From the NCBI GenBank assembly GCA_947561395.2, contig OX387190.1, forward strand, positions 11,650,858 through 11,714,857: DNA of 64,000 bases. Direction: 5' to 3'. The position numbers and the translations under genes were made by a program. This document shows, piece after piece, positions 11,410 to 24,157 of this stretch; position 1 is the stretch's first letter; each line of letters opens with the position of its first letter. Under the pieces are notes generated by a model. It was given only the letters and a program-made list of their open reading frames with translations. It was not told the DNA's origin and made no database searches. The DNA is from Buxus sempervirens. Taxonomy: Eukaryota > Streptophyta > Magnoliopsida > Buxales > Buxaceae.

Positions 11410-11810
11410 AGGTAAATTACACTTACCTCCCTTGAGGTATGCTATAATTACACTTACCTCCCTTGAGGTTTCTGAAATAACACTTTCCCCCTTGAGATTT
11501 GTGTATGGATCAAAATAACACTCTTTCATTGAAGTTTCCATCAAAACAGTAGTGATAGTTAGTAAAAGAATTTGAATTGAACAAGATTACCCCCATTTAA
11601 GTTAAATGATAGCTATGCCTTAGGCCATTAAAATTTTTGTTCTCATCTTTATGAAGGGGTAATCTTGTCCAGTTCAAATTATTTTACTAACTATCACTAC
11701 TGTTTTGACAAAAACTTTAATGAAAGAGTGTTATTTTGACCAATACACAAATATCAAGGGGGGAAAAGTGTTATTTCAAAAACCTCAAGGGAGGTAAGTG
11801 TAATTTACCC
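11410..11810. mobile_element. Foldback MITE, Mutator-like, 401 bp
   Basis: Arms of roughly 190 bp are inverted copies of each other: left GGTAAATTACACTTACCTCC, right GGAGGTAAGTGTAATTTACC. The 9-bp TSD TTTAGAAAA is perfect (11401-11409 and 11811-11819), the size expected for Mutator-like elements. The left arm has a 35-38 bp internal duplication of TTACACTTACCTCCCTTGAG. No transposase. Confidence 0.88.
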
Positions 11811-12396
11811 TTTAGAAAATCTATCAATCATGATTTGATGACTCTATCAAGGTAATTATTCTAGAAAGATTTAAATTTTTAACACTGATGCCACACCTCA
11901 TTCTAGGTTTTTGTTTCAGTCAAGAATTTGTTTGATACAAACAAACAATTTTAGTTCCTCTGTAACAGCTTTGATTCTATTAAGAGTTGCAATAACCTTA
12001 AGGAAGGCGTCCAAATGTTTTTTCTTGACAAAGCAATATTCCAGCCAACATCAAATTCCTATCATGCCCTTGTTCCTTTAGTGTGCGCCTATCTTTAGAA
12101 GAAAAGTAGACTACTTGATACCAATATGAAATTCATTGATAAATCAAAAGTCAATCCCAACCCAAAACCAAAGAATGTTGTGTAATAGAAGGCCCTGATA
12201 TTTCAAGAACATACAGGACTCTTACAGTAGTGGGCCAAAATAACATCTACTACGTGAGCCACATGCCATTGGGTAGATCTCCAAAATTAATGATTCTGTC
12301 AAGATAGTAAAAAAATCAAGAAGTGCCACTCTAGCATTTAGCTTCAACAAAGAAAATGTTCCTTCAACAGGGTCCCATCCCACCTTTGAAAGGTTT

Positions 12397-12636
12397 TTTT
12401 TTTCCCTTGGAACTCAGGGTATCCGGACCCACTTACGCTCAAGTGACCAATTCCCGAGGGCCCATGCAAGACCCTACAACCCACATGGCTCAGGTAAGTC
12501 TAAGGCCCATAGACCTTATGCAGGTGGTCTCGGGAGATTGTGCCAAAGAGAGTAGAGCATACCTCTAGGTCCTAGGTATTGACCACTAGGCCAACCCGAT
12601 AGGGTTAGCTTTTTTTTTTTACCACCAGGCCAAACG
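12397..12636 (-). mobile_element. tRNA-derived SINE, copy 2, with duplicated head
   Basis: Flanked by a perfect 12-bp TSD TTTGAAAGGTTT (12385-12396 and 12637-12648). On the minus strand it ends in poly(A). The A-box-like head occurs twice: TTTGGCCTGGTGGT, an A run, then GTTGGCCTAGTGGTC. The B-box segment of copy 1 is missing here. The tail matches copy 1. Confidence 0.82.
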
Positions 12637-13850
12637 TTTGAAAGGTTTGCATGCATATCTGTTACGCCCTATATCCGAGTTACGTAGTGAAAACCGTAAC
12701 TCATCTCTGAAGGTTAATTTTTTCACACAAGATTAATATATCAGAGTGAAGGAAAACATGAATAAAGCAATAACTATATAATCAGATTCAACTAAAACCC
12801 AACTCAATATAGAATTACATATCTTCAATCTGAAACTCACATGATCAAAGTATCTACCCTTATGTATCGTCCTCTCCAAGAGCAGCTGAAAACAAAAAAC
12901 AAAATAAAACGGAATGAGATACGAATATCCCAGTAACCAGCACATGCATGCTCAAATACATTTTTCATAGTTATAAAACATGTATCGGACATAAAACATG
13001 TAACGGTAGTGATAACAAGATTAATCCGAATAATCCCACAATAATTCAGCAAGCAAATATAATATAACTCATGAAGTCCATTGTAAGCACCTTATTTTTG
13101 CACCCCTGGAATTGCTGAAAATGAAAACCCTGGCAGAAAGTCAAACCCCGAGGGGACAAAAAGTTGACTTTTTCATTAAGTGATATTTGGCCACCTTGCT
13201 TTATATCAATGGATAGAGAATCCCGACACGAGTCTAGCGCAACTGAGTTTGTTGGAATCGGAGTCCGGATGAAGGTTCGGCGGGCAGTCAAACTTAAGGG
13301 AGAGCGAAAGTTGACTTTTTCTTGAATTCCGTGCCAAGTGCTTAGCCCCATATCATTGGATAGAGAATCTCGACACGGTTCCAACGCCACTGAGTTTGCG
13401 GGAATCGGGGTCCGGATGAAGGTTCTGCAGGCGGTCAAACTTGCGCGGAGCCAAAAGTTGACTTTCTGCTAAAATCCGATCCGGAGGCCTACCCCTAGGT
13501 CATGGGATGGAGGGCTCCGATACGATTCTAATGAAACTAAGTTTGCCCAGATCGGAGCCCGGATGAAGAAAATATGAGCTGGCGAAGTTCCCGAGCAGCA
13601 AAACCGGCGAACTGCGCACGTGGCAAAAAGCTGCACACGTGGCGAGTTGCGCAGAAAAATATCTCGGGGATCAAATCCATAAATATCCAAACATTCAAAA
13701 TATCCCAGGGACTAAATCTGTGAAAATCCGAGAATATCGGATTAAATTGAAAATAACCAGGGACTAAATCCGAAAATTCGGATTTTCCGACCAAACGAGC
13801 GGCCGCATTAATGGTTTTTTAATCATTCGGTCGCTCGCGCGAACGTGGCA

Positions 13851-13905
13851 GGGGGTATGCGCTCACCTCGAGGTGGGTGCCAAGCTCGGCGGATACCCTC
13901 TGTCC
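13851..13905. repeat. Upstream dyad of LTR A3
   Basis: Outer arms GGGTAT / ATACCC enclose the perfect palindrome CACCTCGAGGTG (13864-13875) and AGCTCGGCGG. It ends about 10 bp upstream of the TATA box. The core differs from the other family A copies but returns downstream at 14650-14927. Confidence 0.65.
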
Positions 13906-14404
13906 TATCCTATATAAGCCGCGCGACCTTCTCGCGTAAGGGGTTGGAAAATTTGGTTCGGAAATTTTCTGGCTGGGCTATCTCTGGTTTTGGCCATTCT
14001 AGGGTTCGGACTTTTGGGGGTTCGGAAGTTGTGGAGGCTGGATTTAAGGGTTTGCTGTTTTTCGGCATTCAAAGGAGAAGGAGGAGCTTGCCGAGTGAGC
14101 CCAAAGGAGGAGAGTTCCGCCGCTGCTGGAGCTTCAAAGGGGGAGCCTATCCACCCACTTCGGAGAGGTGTTGAAACACCCAGGTAATGTTCCCGATGGC
14201 CTCTGGCCCAAAATAAATGAGTTCATTGCTATATTCTCTTTTCTGTTATTTCATTTAGTGCTTGTGTGATTCGAATGGGGAGCATGTTCTCCTGGAGCCT
14301 TGCATCTCTTGTATCCAGATAACCCCCTGTTCCCTTCTTCATAATCGTCATGTTCTGTTAAGTTAGGGTTTTGATTTCCGAAGTTTACGCATGTTCTGTT
14401 AATA

Positions 14405-14500
14405 TTTTGTTTCGGGTTTATAAGTTTCCAGAGAGATTTTGTTTCGGGTTTATAAGTTTCCAGAGAGATTTTGTTTCGGATTTATAAGTTTCCAGAGAGA
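14405..14500 (+). repeat. 32-bp tandem repeat, three copies
   Basis: Units begin at 14405, 14437 and 14469 (TTTTGTTTCGGGTTTATAAG followed by TTTCCAGAGAGA), nearly identical. Located in LTR A3, downstream of the donor-like site. Confidence 0.9.
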
Positions 14501-14649
14501 TTTGAGTGAAGAGTGGTGAGGATGTGTTAGGTTAGATTAATTTCCATTTGTGTTTAGAGGTCTTCTGGGGTTCCAAGGATCCCCAGAAAGTGCTTACGGA
14601 GCTCGAAAACAGTCGGAAATGGAGTTTGGAGAGAAAAAAACAGAGAGTC

Positions 14650-14927
14650 GGGGTCTGCGCTGAGCTCACGCTCACCTAACTTGGGTCCGCCCACCTGGCG
14701 CCCAGCTCGCGCCCACCTTTTTTGGGTGCGCCGAGCTCGCGCCCACCTGGCGCCGAGCTCGCGCCCACCTTTTTTGGGTGCGCTGAGCTCGCGCCCACCT
14801 GGCGCCTAGCTTGCGCCCACCTGGCGCCCACCTCGCGCCCACCTCATTTTTACGCGGTTTTTCGCTGTTTTGGTCCGCCCGGCCCGCGCCGACCTCGCGC
14901 CTAGGGCCCGAGGTCGGCGCATACCCC
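14650..14927. repeat. Downstream dyad and tandem cluster of LTR A3
   Basis: Repeats of GAGCTCGCGCCCACCT and TTTTTTGGGTGCGC, ending at 14906-14927, which on the minus strand reads GGGGTATGCGCCGACCTCGG. Compare GGGGTATGCGCTCACCTCGA upstream of the TATA box. GC- and CpG-rich within an AT-richer LTR. Confidence 0.75.
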
Positions 14928-15620
14928 TAAAAAATGCCAAATTGGTATATTTTTTGAAAAATTCCACAGGGCCCCCGGGTACCTCCCCTTGGACCCAGCA
15001 CAATGAGCCAATTTTTTCTTGATAGGGTGTCAATTTTGTGCATTTTCTTATGTGATTATTGCTGAATGTGGGCTTTATTTCCAAACCGAACCGGATGAAC
15101 CAATAGGGTTCCCGGGTCACCCGGAAACCCAAGATGGGCCTTGGACACCCGGTCCAAATTGATTCCCGGTGGGCCTTCCAACGGGGTCCACCAAGCCTGA
15201 CAAACTCCTTTTGTTAAATAAAGATAAAATCAATCCATTTGAGTGGGCCACATCAGTGGAGGCCCACCCAAGCCCAATTTTGAAGCATGTTGATCTAGAC
15301 TTAGGCATGGTTTGGCCGAGACCATGGGCAGGGCCTGTCGGGCCCACTAAGCCCATTAAACCAAACAAGTGTAGGGTTTCCAAACCCTATCTCAGAAAGT
15401 CTTGGGCTTTCAAGCCCGAGCCCAGGTAAAGGGCCCCAAGCCCAATGCTTGGCCCATTTTGGCACAGATAAGAAAGATAATCAAAACTACTTGGTAACCA
15501 ACTGTGTGGCCCGCTCAAGGGCCCACAAACAGTCCCGGCCCACTTGTGCATAGAAATCACTTAAATAGCCAAACTGAACTTCAAAGTAAAATCAATTCAA
15601 AATGGGCCAAAGTCCAAAGG

Positions 15621-15704
15621 GCCACACTTGGCCCACCAAGGAACATGTGAGCCACACTTGGCCCACCAAGGAACATGTGAGCCACACTTGGCCCACCAAG
15701 GGAT
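15621..15704 (+). repeat. 30-bp tandem repeat, nearly three copies
   Basis: Units of GCCACACTTGGCCCACCAAG plus GAACATGTGA begin at 15621, 15651 and 15681. In the U5 of LTR A3. Confidence 0.9.
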
Positions 15705-16418
15705 ACCGTGGGCCTTCCAATGGGGCCCACCCCACCAGGCCCAAATCATCTTAAATTAAAAAGATAAAATCAAGTAAAGGGACCCACACCACTTTGGCGG
15801 TCCCGCCAGACTTAATCAAAATTGCATGCTGGAATAGGAATCGGGTGAGTGAAAGACCAAAGTTGACTCAAACCAGGGAAATTTATGGGACCCGTCAATT
15901 GATGGGGTGGACTGGGGTGTCTACGGACTTCCCCAGACCGCAACCGAGAACCTACTTAGAATCTCAAAGCCGCAGAACAAAAGCCTTAGTAGAAGAACTT
16001 AGGCACCCAGGTGTCTGCCTGCACCCCATCAGGCAGTGGCGACTCCAAACAAAACCCCGAGGCACGCGTCGTTACGCGTGCGCCTCGTCGTGCGACCGAA
16101 ATCGGGTGCGCACATCCATCATATAAGTCAAATCCATAGCATCAATATCAAATTGCGCGAATAACATGAAACCTAATATAACCGTGTAACCACATGTTGA
16201 TGAAACCAAATTTTCCAAAACAACCCAATAGATATAACTCAAATCAAAAGAAGTGTCACATTAGAGGAATCCACATCATAATCAAGTCCACTACTCCATG
16301 TGTGTATCTAGCCTACTCAGGTTTTCGGATATTGAAATGACGGCTTACTCAGGGTTTCGTTATCCAATGCCGGCCTACTCCGAGTTTTAGCATTGACAAC
16401 ACCGAACCTGTAACGCCC

Positions 16419-18741
16419 CGAACCCGGGTCAATGCAAACCGACACCCAACCCGAACCCGATTCGCTACTGTAACAACTCGAATTCAGTTCAACAACCAAA
16501 TCCGAGGTGTTACTGGCCCATATCAAATATACATCAAGAATATACCAGAATAAATCCATTCACTTTATTATACCATCAGAGTGCGGAAACAAGTATGTGC
16601 AGAAGTGTAGTCTAAAATCCTCAATTAAACATTAAAGTTAATCATCAATCATTAATATCAAAGTCTGGTAAAATAAAATGGTTACTATATCTCTCATCTC
16701 TCTAGTACATCAAATCCAAATGAATAATAGTCTATCAAATATAACTAAGTCTAAACAATCCTCCACCTCAAACAAGATCCGGATAAAAGTAATTCTCCGG
16801 TGAATACTCAGCTACCTCTCCCTGGAAATCACTAAGATCCCCCTCTCGCGTATCAGCTGAAAAATGAAATAAAAGTAGGGTGAGATACGAATCTCCCAGT
16901 AGGTAACACATGCATGATTAAACAGTTAATATAAGTAAAGTAACAGTTCATGCACGATTAAGCAATATCGACTAATCAGGCTCATATAATCATTCGTATC
17001 ATTCATGAATACAAAATAGTATGAAAAACAGTTTTAGAGATGAATTCCAGCAAGTTCTAATATAAGAATCCAATATCAAAATCATTAACATAATTCATGC
17101 TTTGCTAGGGTGCACTAAACAGCCACATCCGATTAATATCTCAATCACATGCCTCCAGCATGTATACAATAATAATAACAAGTGTTTGTGATTTCAGTGT
17201 CATTGTAGGACTCACAAAGATAGATAAATCTTTTGAGATGATTCTCAACCAATCGCTATACCACCGTGAAGCTTAGGAGCAATGCTACTAATGATACTCA
17301 AGTCCCATGCAGCGCAGCTTAGACAAGAGCTGTAGTCACTGACTTATTGCACACGTACCCATTAGAGTTGGCATGTATCACCAGCATGCAGCACCAGAAT
17401 CAATACATGGAGATGGTCGCTTATCCACATGTACAGGAAATCACCAGCGGCTCCCCGGGGTGTCCTTCCAGACATAGCACCTTCTCAGACAAACTAACTT
17501 GCAAAGGAAGTGCGTCGCACAAGGGAGAAACTCAACCCAAATGACATATCCCTCAGCTATCTAGCAACAACTATGGATCCATAACCAGCTATGCCCACTA
17601 GACTCCAAAATTCCCTAAAATATAATGCTTCTATAGGGGTTGGTGCCTAGCGGCATATAAAGGTTAAATTTGTCAATTACTTCAATATTCGGTCATCTGA
17701 GTTCTGAATTCTCTTTATAAAGTTTTCTGGTTTATAGTGTCATTTAGAGTTGTTTTGATAATCAAATAATAGTTAGGTTTTCCAAAAACTAGATTTCTCA
17801 ATTACTTTCAAAGTTTGGCAACTAAAGTCCTAAATATCTTCCTAATTTATTTTTCTGTAAAACAGGGAATTAGATAATTTATTTTGGTCTTAAAACATCT
17901 TAATTAATCATTAAAATTGTCTAAAAATAGTTTGGAATTGAATCAGGGTTTGAAATTATGAAAATATGCAAAATCTGAACAGAGCGCCTAGGATCGCTCA
18001 GGATAGCCTTAGCGGTCTGTGGTTGGCGGTAGTTCAAAATATGAAGCCGACGATACGTCTTCCAGCGGTCTACGATTTATAACTAGCGCCGAGGATCGCC
18101 GAGTACAGTTGAGGTCGGCGGTCATCCAAAAACGAACATAAATAGTTCTAAATCGTGATTTTTCTCGTCTAACCTCATTCTATCATACATATAACATTGA
18201 TACTAAACTAAATACATTAATAGATCATATAAAAACATGCTCTTGCTATTAAACGAATGTAAATACCAAAAACGAACGAAAACAATGTCACCTACCTCTT
18301 GAACGTGCATGCTTCTCCTTCTTCTCCAACAAACTACACTCACAGACGTGAGATAACCCCTGGATGATGAAGAACACCAAAACCCAGACCTTTCCTCCTC
18401 CTCTTTCTTCCTCCTCAGTCGCTCGGTCATTCAAACTTGGCTTGTCACTTGCAGCTGAAGCATACGAACGAAAATAGAAACGTGTATGTGTTTAGGTTAT
18501 TTAATTGGTATTTGTACTCATTGATCCCATGTAGCGCACATGCAACCTTTCCTATACACACTGCCCAATCAGAACACGTACCTCAATATCTCATGATCGG
18601 ACGGTCAGATCTACGTCTAACTCTGGAGCTCCACTAATTAGATCACCTCCTACAATAATAAAATATTCCCATCAATTATAACTCTCAAGAATATTATTTA
18701 TTAATTTATTTTATTATTTAAGGAAAATTCGGGGTTTTACA
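16419..18741 (-). mobile_element. Family B solo LTR B2
   Basis: Plus-strand termini TGTAACGCCCCGAACCCGGG...ATTCGGGGTTTTACA. TSD GAACC is perfect (16414-16418, 18742-18746). In minus orientation: donor-like AAGAG|GTAGGTGAC at 18294-18295, acceptor-like TTTTTCAG at 16857-16858 (intron about 1.44 kb), and right after it a frame reading ADTREGDLSDFQGEVAEY and on to a stop. A GCGCC/CGCTC-rich patch lies at about 17985-18125 in the intron. Confidence 0.93.
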
Positions 18742-18950
18742 GAACCACTCAGGGTTGCAATGCTGCTCTACATTGGCGGTGGAGAATACCAATACCAATG
18801 AACCACATACGATGAAATAACAAATACCCATGACCAGCGGATAAAACATCTCATGTCAAATCAAGTCCCAATAGAGGTCAATGTCATGTAATTTGCTTAG
18901 ATTGAGTAATCAACATGCTAGAGCAACATCCACACCTCCATGTACAAAGT

Positions 18951-19090
18951 TCCGGCCTACTCAGGGTTTCGGAACTCTGAAATGACGGCCTATTCAGGGT
19001 TTCATCATCCAATGCCGGCCTACTCCAGGTTTTAGCATTGACAAACCGGCCTACTCAGGGTTTCAGGCTGCTCTACACCGGTCGTGGCAA
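18951..19090. repeat. CGGCCTACTCAGGG repeat array
   Basis: Four units of about 30 bp around CCGGCCTACTCAGGGTTTC begin near 18952, 18986, 19015 and 19046. A second copy of the same block is at about 16308-16413 and is split by LTR B2, with its end after 18746. Both belong to LTR B1. Confidence 0.75.
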
Positions 19091-19547
19091 CACTCATGGC
19101 CATGCCATTACACCAATGAAACAAATAAATTACATTACTAAGTTTAGACATGGATCCAGGACAAGCTAAACCAGCAATTAGAATCAAATCCAACACTTTT
19201 AAGCAATAAGTAAATTAGCATGAAAAACCAACATATTATGCAACAACGGCCAAATGCTATCACTGTTCATCATGGGTCACTCAAGACCAGATCATTCCAA
19301 ATAATAACTCAACATTTAAAATAACTCATTCGTGAATTAAGTCCATGCATTCAAATCAGTTCCAACACCTTCAGCTTAAGTAATTTCAGCAATAAGAAAA
19401 GATACAACAAATCTGGGATTTCAGAGGTTAAAACATGTCTGTACAGAAAAGAAGTCAAACCAGCAAAGAAATCTCCGATTAAATGTAAAACAGAATATGT
19501 TGCTAATTTATTCATTTCATCAATTCCTAACCTTCTCTTAAACATTT

Positions 19548-22500
19548 TGTAAAATCCCAAATTTTTAATGAAATTAAAAATTATTAGTTTGGTAATTAAT
19601 TTAAGGCTAATTAAAATTTCATAGAGGAAGGAGATCAAGGATTTAAACCGGGGACTCTTGGTCGAACCGGATGGGATAACTATAAATAAATAGATATGAG
19701 AAATTGCTGGAAATTATTGTTGGATTGTCAAGCAAGGGTAATTTGGGAACTTTGGAAAATTCAGTTTATATGAATTAAGGGTAAGTGATGTTATATTTTA
19801 GTTTCAATATTAAATAAATATTATGAAAAAGAAAATATAGAGTTGGAAACAAATAATAATATAAGTGTGTTGTTGGTTAGGATTGTAAATCAAATGATCA
19901 ATGGTCAAAAAAAGGGGGTTGGTGTAGGCATTTGGTGGAGTTGTGCAACAGCAAATCATGAAGAAGTTGAAGGGTTAGGTTGCTGGAGAGTTAGACCTTT
20001 GGGTTTCTAAAAATTTCTGGAGAGTTAGAGTTAGATCCTTGGGATTCTAAAACTGCTGGAGAATTAAACTCTTAGGTCTAGACTCTTGGGTTGCTGAAAT
20101 TAAACCTTTAGATTGTTGAAAACGTAGAGGAGAAAGAAAGTTAGACTTTTGGGGATTGCTGAAAACGTGGTAGAGCTGAAGAAGAAGAAAGAAGAAGAAG
20201 AAGAAAGAAGAAGAAGAAGAAAGAAGAAAGAAGAAAGAAGAAGAGGAAAGGGGGGGGGGTGGATTTCTCAAAACAAGTAAGTTAGCCCTTCAACTTGCAT
20301 AAATATCTGTGTTCAGATTATTCGATCGACATAACTTGATGGATAGAATTCATGTAGCCATATGAATTATGACTTATGAATTATGTTTCACAATTACTTT
20401 TAAGATGATTTGAAATGGATTTTGATAAATTTTATCATTAATTTGAAGTTGAACACGTTAGAACTTTGAAAGGATAGGAAAATACTTAAAACCCAGATTT
20501 TGCAGAAAATTTCAGAAAGATGGAATTTTTAGACTGATTTAGAGATATATTTAGGTTTCGGTTTCTGAATGAAAGTTGTTCCATTATTTCTCTATTTTCA
20601 CTGAAAAATATATTCTAGGATAAAAACCTATGATTTAGTAATGTTAATTGAATTATTACAGCTGTTGGTCTGTACAGGATTTTGAATTAAAGTAGATTTT
20701 GAAAACTTATAATTAATTAACAAAGAGGAATTTTCCAAAACTGCTATAGGTTATTTTAGTGTATTGAGTTAGAAGTCTAACAAACCAGATTTCATGTTAT
20801 TTTGTTAAGAAATGAATGAGTTATGGGGATTTGTTTCTTACTAGGTCAGAAAACTCAGAATAGATATAGATATGATTAAAATTCAATAGAAAATAAATAG
20901 ATTATAATTTATGATGGATTTAGGTTTGTTTTATATTCTGAAAATTCCCAGATTAATAAGAGGGTAGATTTTAAGGTATTTTTACATCCTGGAGAGTTTA
21001 AGTTTAGAGGTTGTTGAAATGTTTGTTTTGGGCTAAACTGGAGAGTATATTTCATATAAATTGTTTGAGCAATTCAATTAAATCCAAACTTGTGCAAAAA
21101 CACTATTTAGAGGATTAGAATTAAGTTAGAAAAAGTTTGAATAAGAAATTTTAGATCAGTCCATGTGAATTTTGAATTCTAAGTTTAGAGGTTGCTGAAA
21201 TGTCTGTTTTGGGACTGCACCCACTTTTTCACAAAAGTGAATTTTTGTAGGTATCAAACGACGGATTTGGGTAAGATGGTCTTCATGAGAATTGTAGGGT
21301 TTTGGGTCTAGATTCATTTAAAAATATATATTTAATATAAGTTCACTGTTTGGTAATTTAAAATACATTTTTATTGTGCACTTGTCTGCACAGATTTTTC
21401 TGGAAAGTCTAGTTTGTTTAGACATAATTTTCTAACCATAGTAGTTTTGTAGAAACTGTTATTAGGTGACGTAATAGGGTGAGTGAGGAAACTAACTAAC
21501 AATATTTTAGAGGATTTGGTCTAAAATTGATTCAGTTTTGGGATTGAATAGTACTAATGCATATGTGGCAGATCTGGAATTTAAGTAAACCTTTATACTT
21601 TTTAATATTTCAGATTATGTCCATTCTCTTAGTTGCTTAAATTGATTTGTTCAAGTTCTAAACAAGGTTTCCAAAACTAATAGAACCCTACGAAAAGTAA
21701 ATTTGACCATAAATTTGGAGAGATTATGTTGGAAATATGTAAAAGAAATTTTGCTAATCGGAGAGTTCTTGACCTGATTATAATATTATTAAATTTGCTG
21801 TTCTCTATTTGTGACCTGATTAAAAATTGGTTATGTTTTCTTCGAAAGATTTCTGGTTTCTAATTTTGGTTAATTTATAAAGTACTTTTACCGGTTGTGT
21901 CAAATTATGGAGATTTCCATTGTTGAGAATTCTAGTGGATTGTTGAGCTGAATTTGGTAGTGTTAATGACTCCATTTGCTTGAGCAATATTTTGGTTTGA
22001 ATCGAAGTCCTTGCTTTAATGGTTGGTTTAATCATTTAAACTATTTAGGGCATAGCACGTTATGGATCCATAATTTAGCTAGTAAGTGAAGTCTGTCTAA
22101 TTTGTTTGGCTAAAGTCTAGCTTCCTTCATGCGTTTCCTTTATGTAGAGAGGCCTTCCATGAGGGAAGTGCTGCGAACTAAGAGGGATTTATTTTACGCG
22201 TTTCCTCTATATAAAGAGGCCTTCCATGAGGGATGTGCTGCATCAGCTTCGTTTCCACCCCATGAGGGGGTGAGGTCTATTATTGGCAGCAGTTATGACA
22301 GTGGTTCTCAGACTGGATTGATATCCGTTTCCACCCTTGAGGAGGGTGAGGTCTTGTGATTTCCACCAAGAGACGATATATTGGAATCAGTTTACAGAGG
22401 TATCAGATTTGGCAGAGGTTCTCAGACTGGAACTGTTTGGAGCTAGAACTTAACCTTACAAAGCGGTCAAATTTCACGAATCCCATCTTATTATGTGATT

Positions 22501-22862
22501 TGATATTGTTTTGCCGGATTAGTCGGATTAATCGATTTATTTGTGGTTAGTCGTTGAGTATATTTTATTCGTGCATGTTTTAGAAATTAAATTAAATTAA
22601 ATATGTTTGAGCATGCATTGTTACTTGCTGAGATAGTCGTATCTCATTCCTTTTGTTTTGTTTTGTTTTCAGATTTCAGAGAGGACGATACAGGCGGGTT
22701 TATGATTGGTTCAGGTGAGTTGGGGAAACTTTTAGTTGACTCTGATTTTGTGATTGCCATTTCATGTTTTCCTTACTCTGATATAGAGATCTTGTGTATA
22801 AAAGTAACCCTTGGGGAACGAGTTACGGTTTTTACTATGTAACCCGGTTCCGGGGTGTTACA
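19548..22862 (+). mobile_element. Family B solo LTR B3
   Basis: Starts TGTAAAATCCCAAATTTTTA, ends CCGGTTCCGGGGTGTTACA. Flanks CATTT (19543-19547) and CTTTT (22863-22867) form an imperfect TSD, so this is probably an older insertion. A (GAA)n leader is at 20177-20259, a donor-like AACAA|GTAAGT at 20277-20278 and an acceptor TTTGTTTTGTTTTCAG at 22671-22672. After the acceptor the frame begins with acidic residues (FREDDTGG). Confidence 0.8.
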
Positions 22863-24157
22863 CTTTTTAATCCACCCACACATATGCTTGTATAGAGTCT
22901 TAAACTAATAACTACCACGAAATATCACCAATCCTTAGTTAGGTCTCATAGGATAGTATTGAGGAATTAAAACCCGAAAATTACCTCTCTATGGAATCAG
23001 CTACACCTAGCTGGAAAATAGATGCTGGGCACCTAGTGGTCACCTAGGCACCCCCTAGGTGGCCCCATTAATTTTTCACAGTTGCCTACCTATTGCAGTA
23101 GGTGCTCAGTAGGCGCCCATGCATTACAATTACAGAACACGACTGACTCTCTGTAAACTCAATTCCAATATGACTGAACTTAAATTTACTCCTAACCACG
23201 CTGAATTTCTACTCTTCTATCTCTCAAATGCATGTTCAACAATAATTGAAATTAATTTAAACATGATTCGACCAAATTCAAAGAATTATGCACATGAATG
23301 TACAGTCGCTGAAAACACAATCTCAATTAGATTAAACCACTATTAATTCTCCAAAATTCATATGCAAATCCAAGTAAACCGAGTGCTACTTACCTGTTCC
23401 AGATTAGATCCAACGCCTACAGCAACTAGGAAGTAGATCTGGAGTTTCCACGACCAATCCTCTCTTCAGAACTCTTGTAATTTACGTAATTAATCTTTTT
23501 ATCAACAGATCTGGATCACTGCTTGCTCCTATCCATTTCTAATTGAAATAATCTCTCAATTCATGATTCTAGACACCTTACCTGATCTGCAGATGATCTA
23601 GACGAACCTCATAGCCACTCAATCTTCTAAAATCTCCAGTTTACTTCAAAACTTCTGCAATGCAAAATCAGCCACTTGAACAATTCTCCTCCGCTCAAAC
23701 TAGTCTCTTCTCTCCCTCAAGTGATCTGGTTCATCCACTGCTCCTTGACTCTTCTAGCACCAATTCAACCAAACATTCTTGAAAGAATAGCGATCCATTT
23801 ATAGGCTATCGTTGTCGCCCAACCAATTTAATTCACGATTTGCTGATGCTCGCCCATCTAATTTCCCTACATAATCAATCTCTCTTAATTATACTAATCC
23901 AGTGTTTGCCTCTATACTGAGATGTTACAGTAGCACCTTAAATAGATTTATTTAATTCAATTATATTATTTATTAAGTGTTCATGCTATAAAATATAGCC
24001 ACCACTTACCAATCATATTTCCTCTCTTCAAATGACCTTTGAAATTATCAAAATACCCTTGCTCTTCCTTTCCTGATATTTTCACCAATAATAATAATTA
24101 ATATTACTAAAATAATTCCCAAATTCATTAATAAAAAGTTTGGGGTTTTACAATATC

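Larger units (their letters stand above)
9355..12659. other. Old host DNA between elements
   Basis: No LTR signature apart from a relic of a family A end at about 10040-10108 (...GGGTGCAAAAATTAGG followed by TGCTTACA). It contains two SINEs and a MITE, listed separately. Short frames (e.g. 9550-9822 minus, 10083-10319 plus) show no recognisable domain. I see no gene. Confidence 0.5.
13082..16114 (+). mobile_element. Family A solo LTR, copy A3
   Basis: Starts TGTAAGCACCTTATTTTTGC, ends GGGTGCGCACA. TSD TCCAT is perfect (13077-13081, 16115-16119). The TATA box TATATAAG is at 13911-13918 and the donor-like CCCAG|GTAATG at 14184-14185. Two dyad clusters flank the TATA box. The U5 has a GGGCCC/TGGGCC-rich stretch at about 15080-15780. 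It inserted into LTR B1. Confidence 0.92.
12660..24152 (-). mobile_element. Family B solo LTR B1, host of three later solo LTRs
   Basis: Left end TGTTACGCCC, right end TTTGGGGTTTTACA. The TSD ATATC is perfect (12655-12659 and 24153-24157). Removing the nested LTRs 13082-16114, 16419-18741 and 19548-22862 leaves about 2.8 kb. On the minus strand it has a donor-like ACAG|GTAAGTAGCAC at 23392-23393 and an acceptor-like TTTTCAG at 12886-12887. A dyad-rich motif patch with CACCTAGG cores lies at about 23025-23120. The nested-sequence arithmetic and the four TSDs agree. Confidence 0.87.

Noticed and set aside
13845-14187. Plus-strand frames of 109 and 65 aa
   Set aside because: They overlap the TATA box and leader of solo LTR A3; no coding signal.
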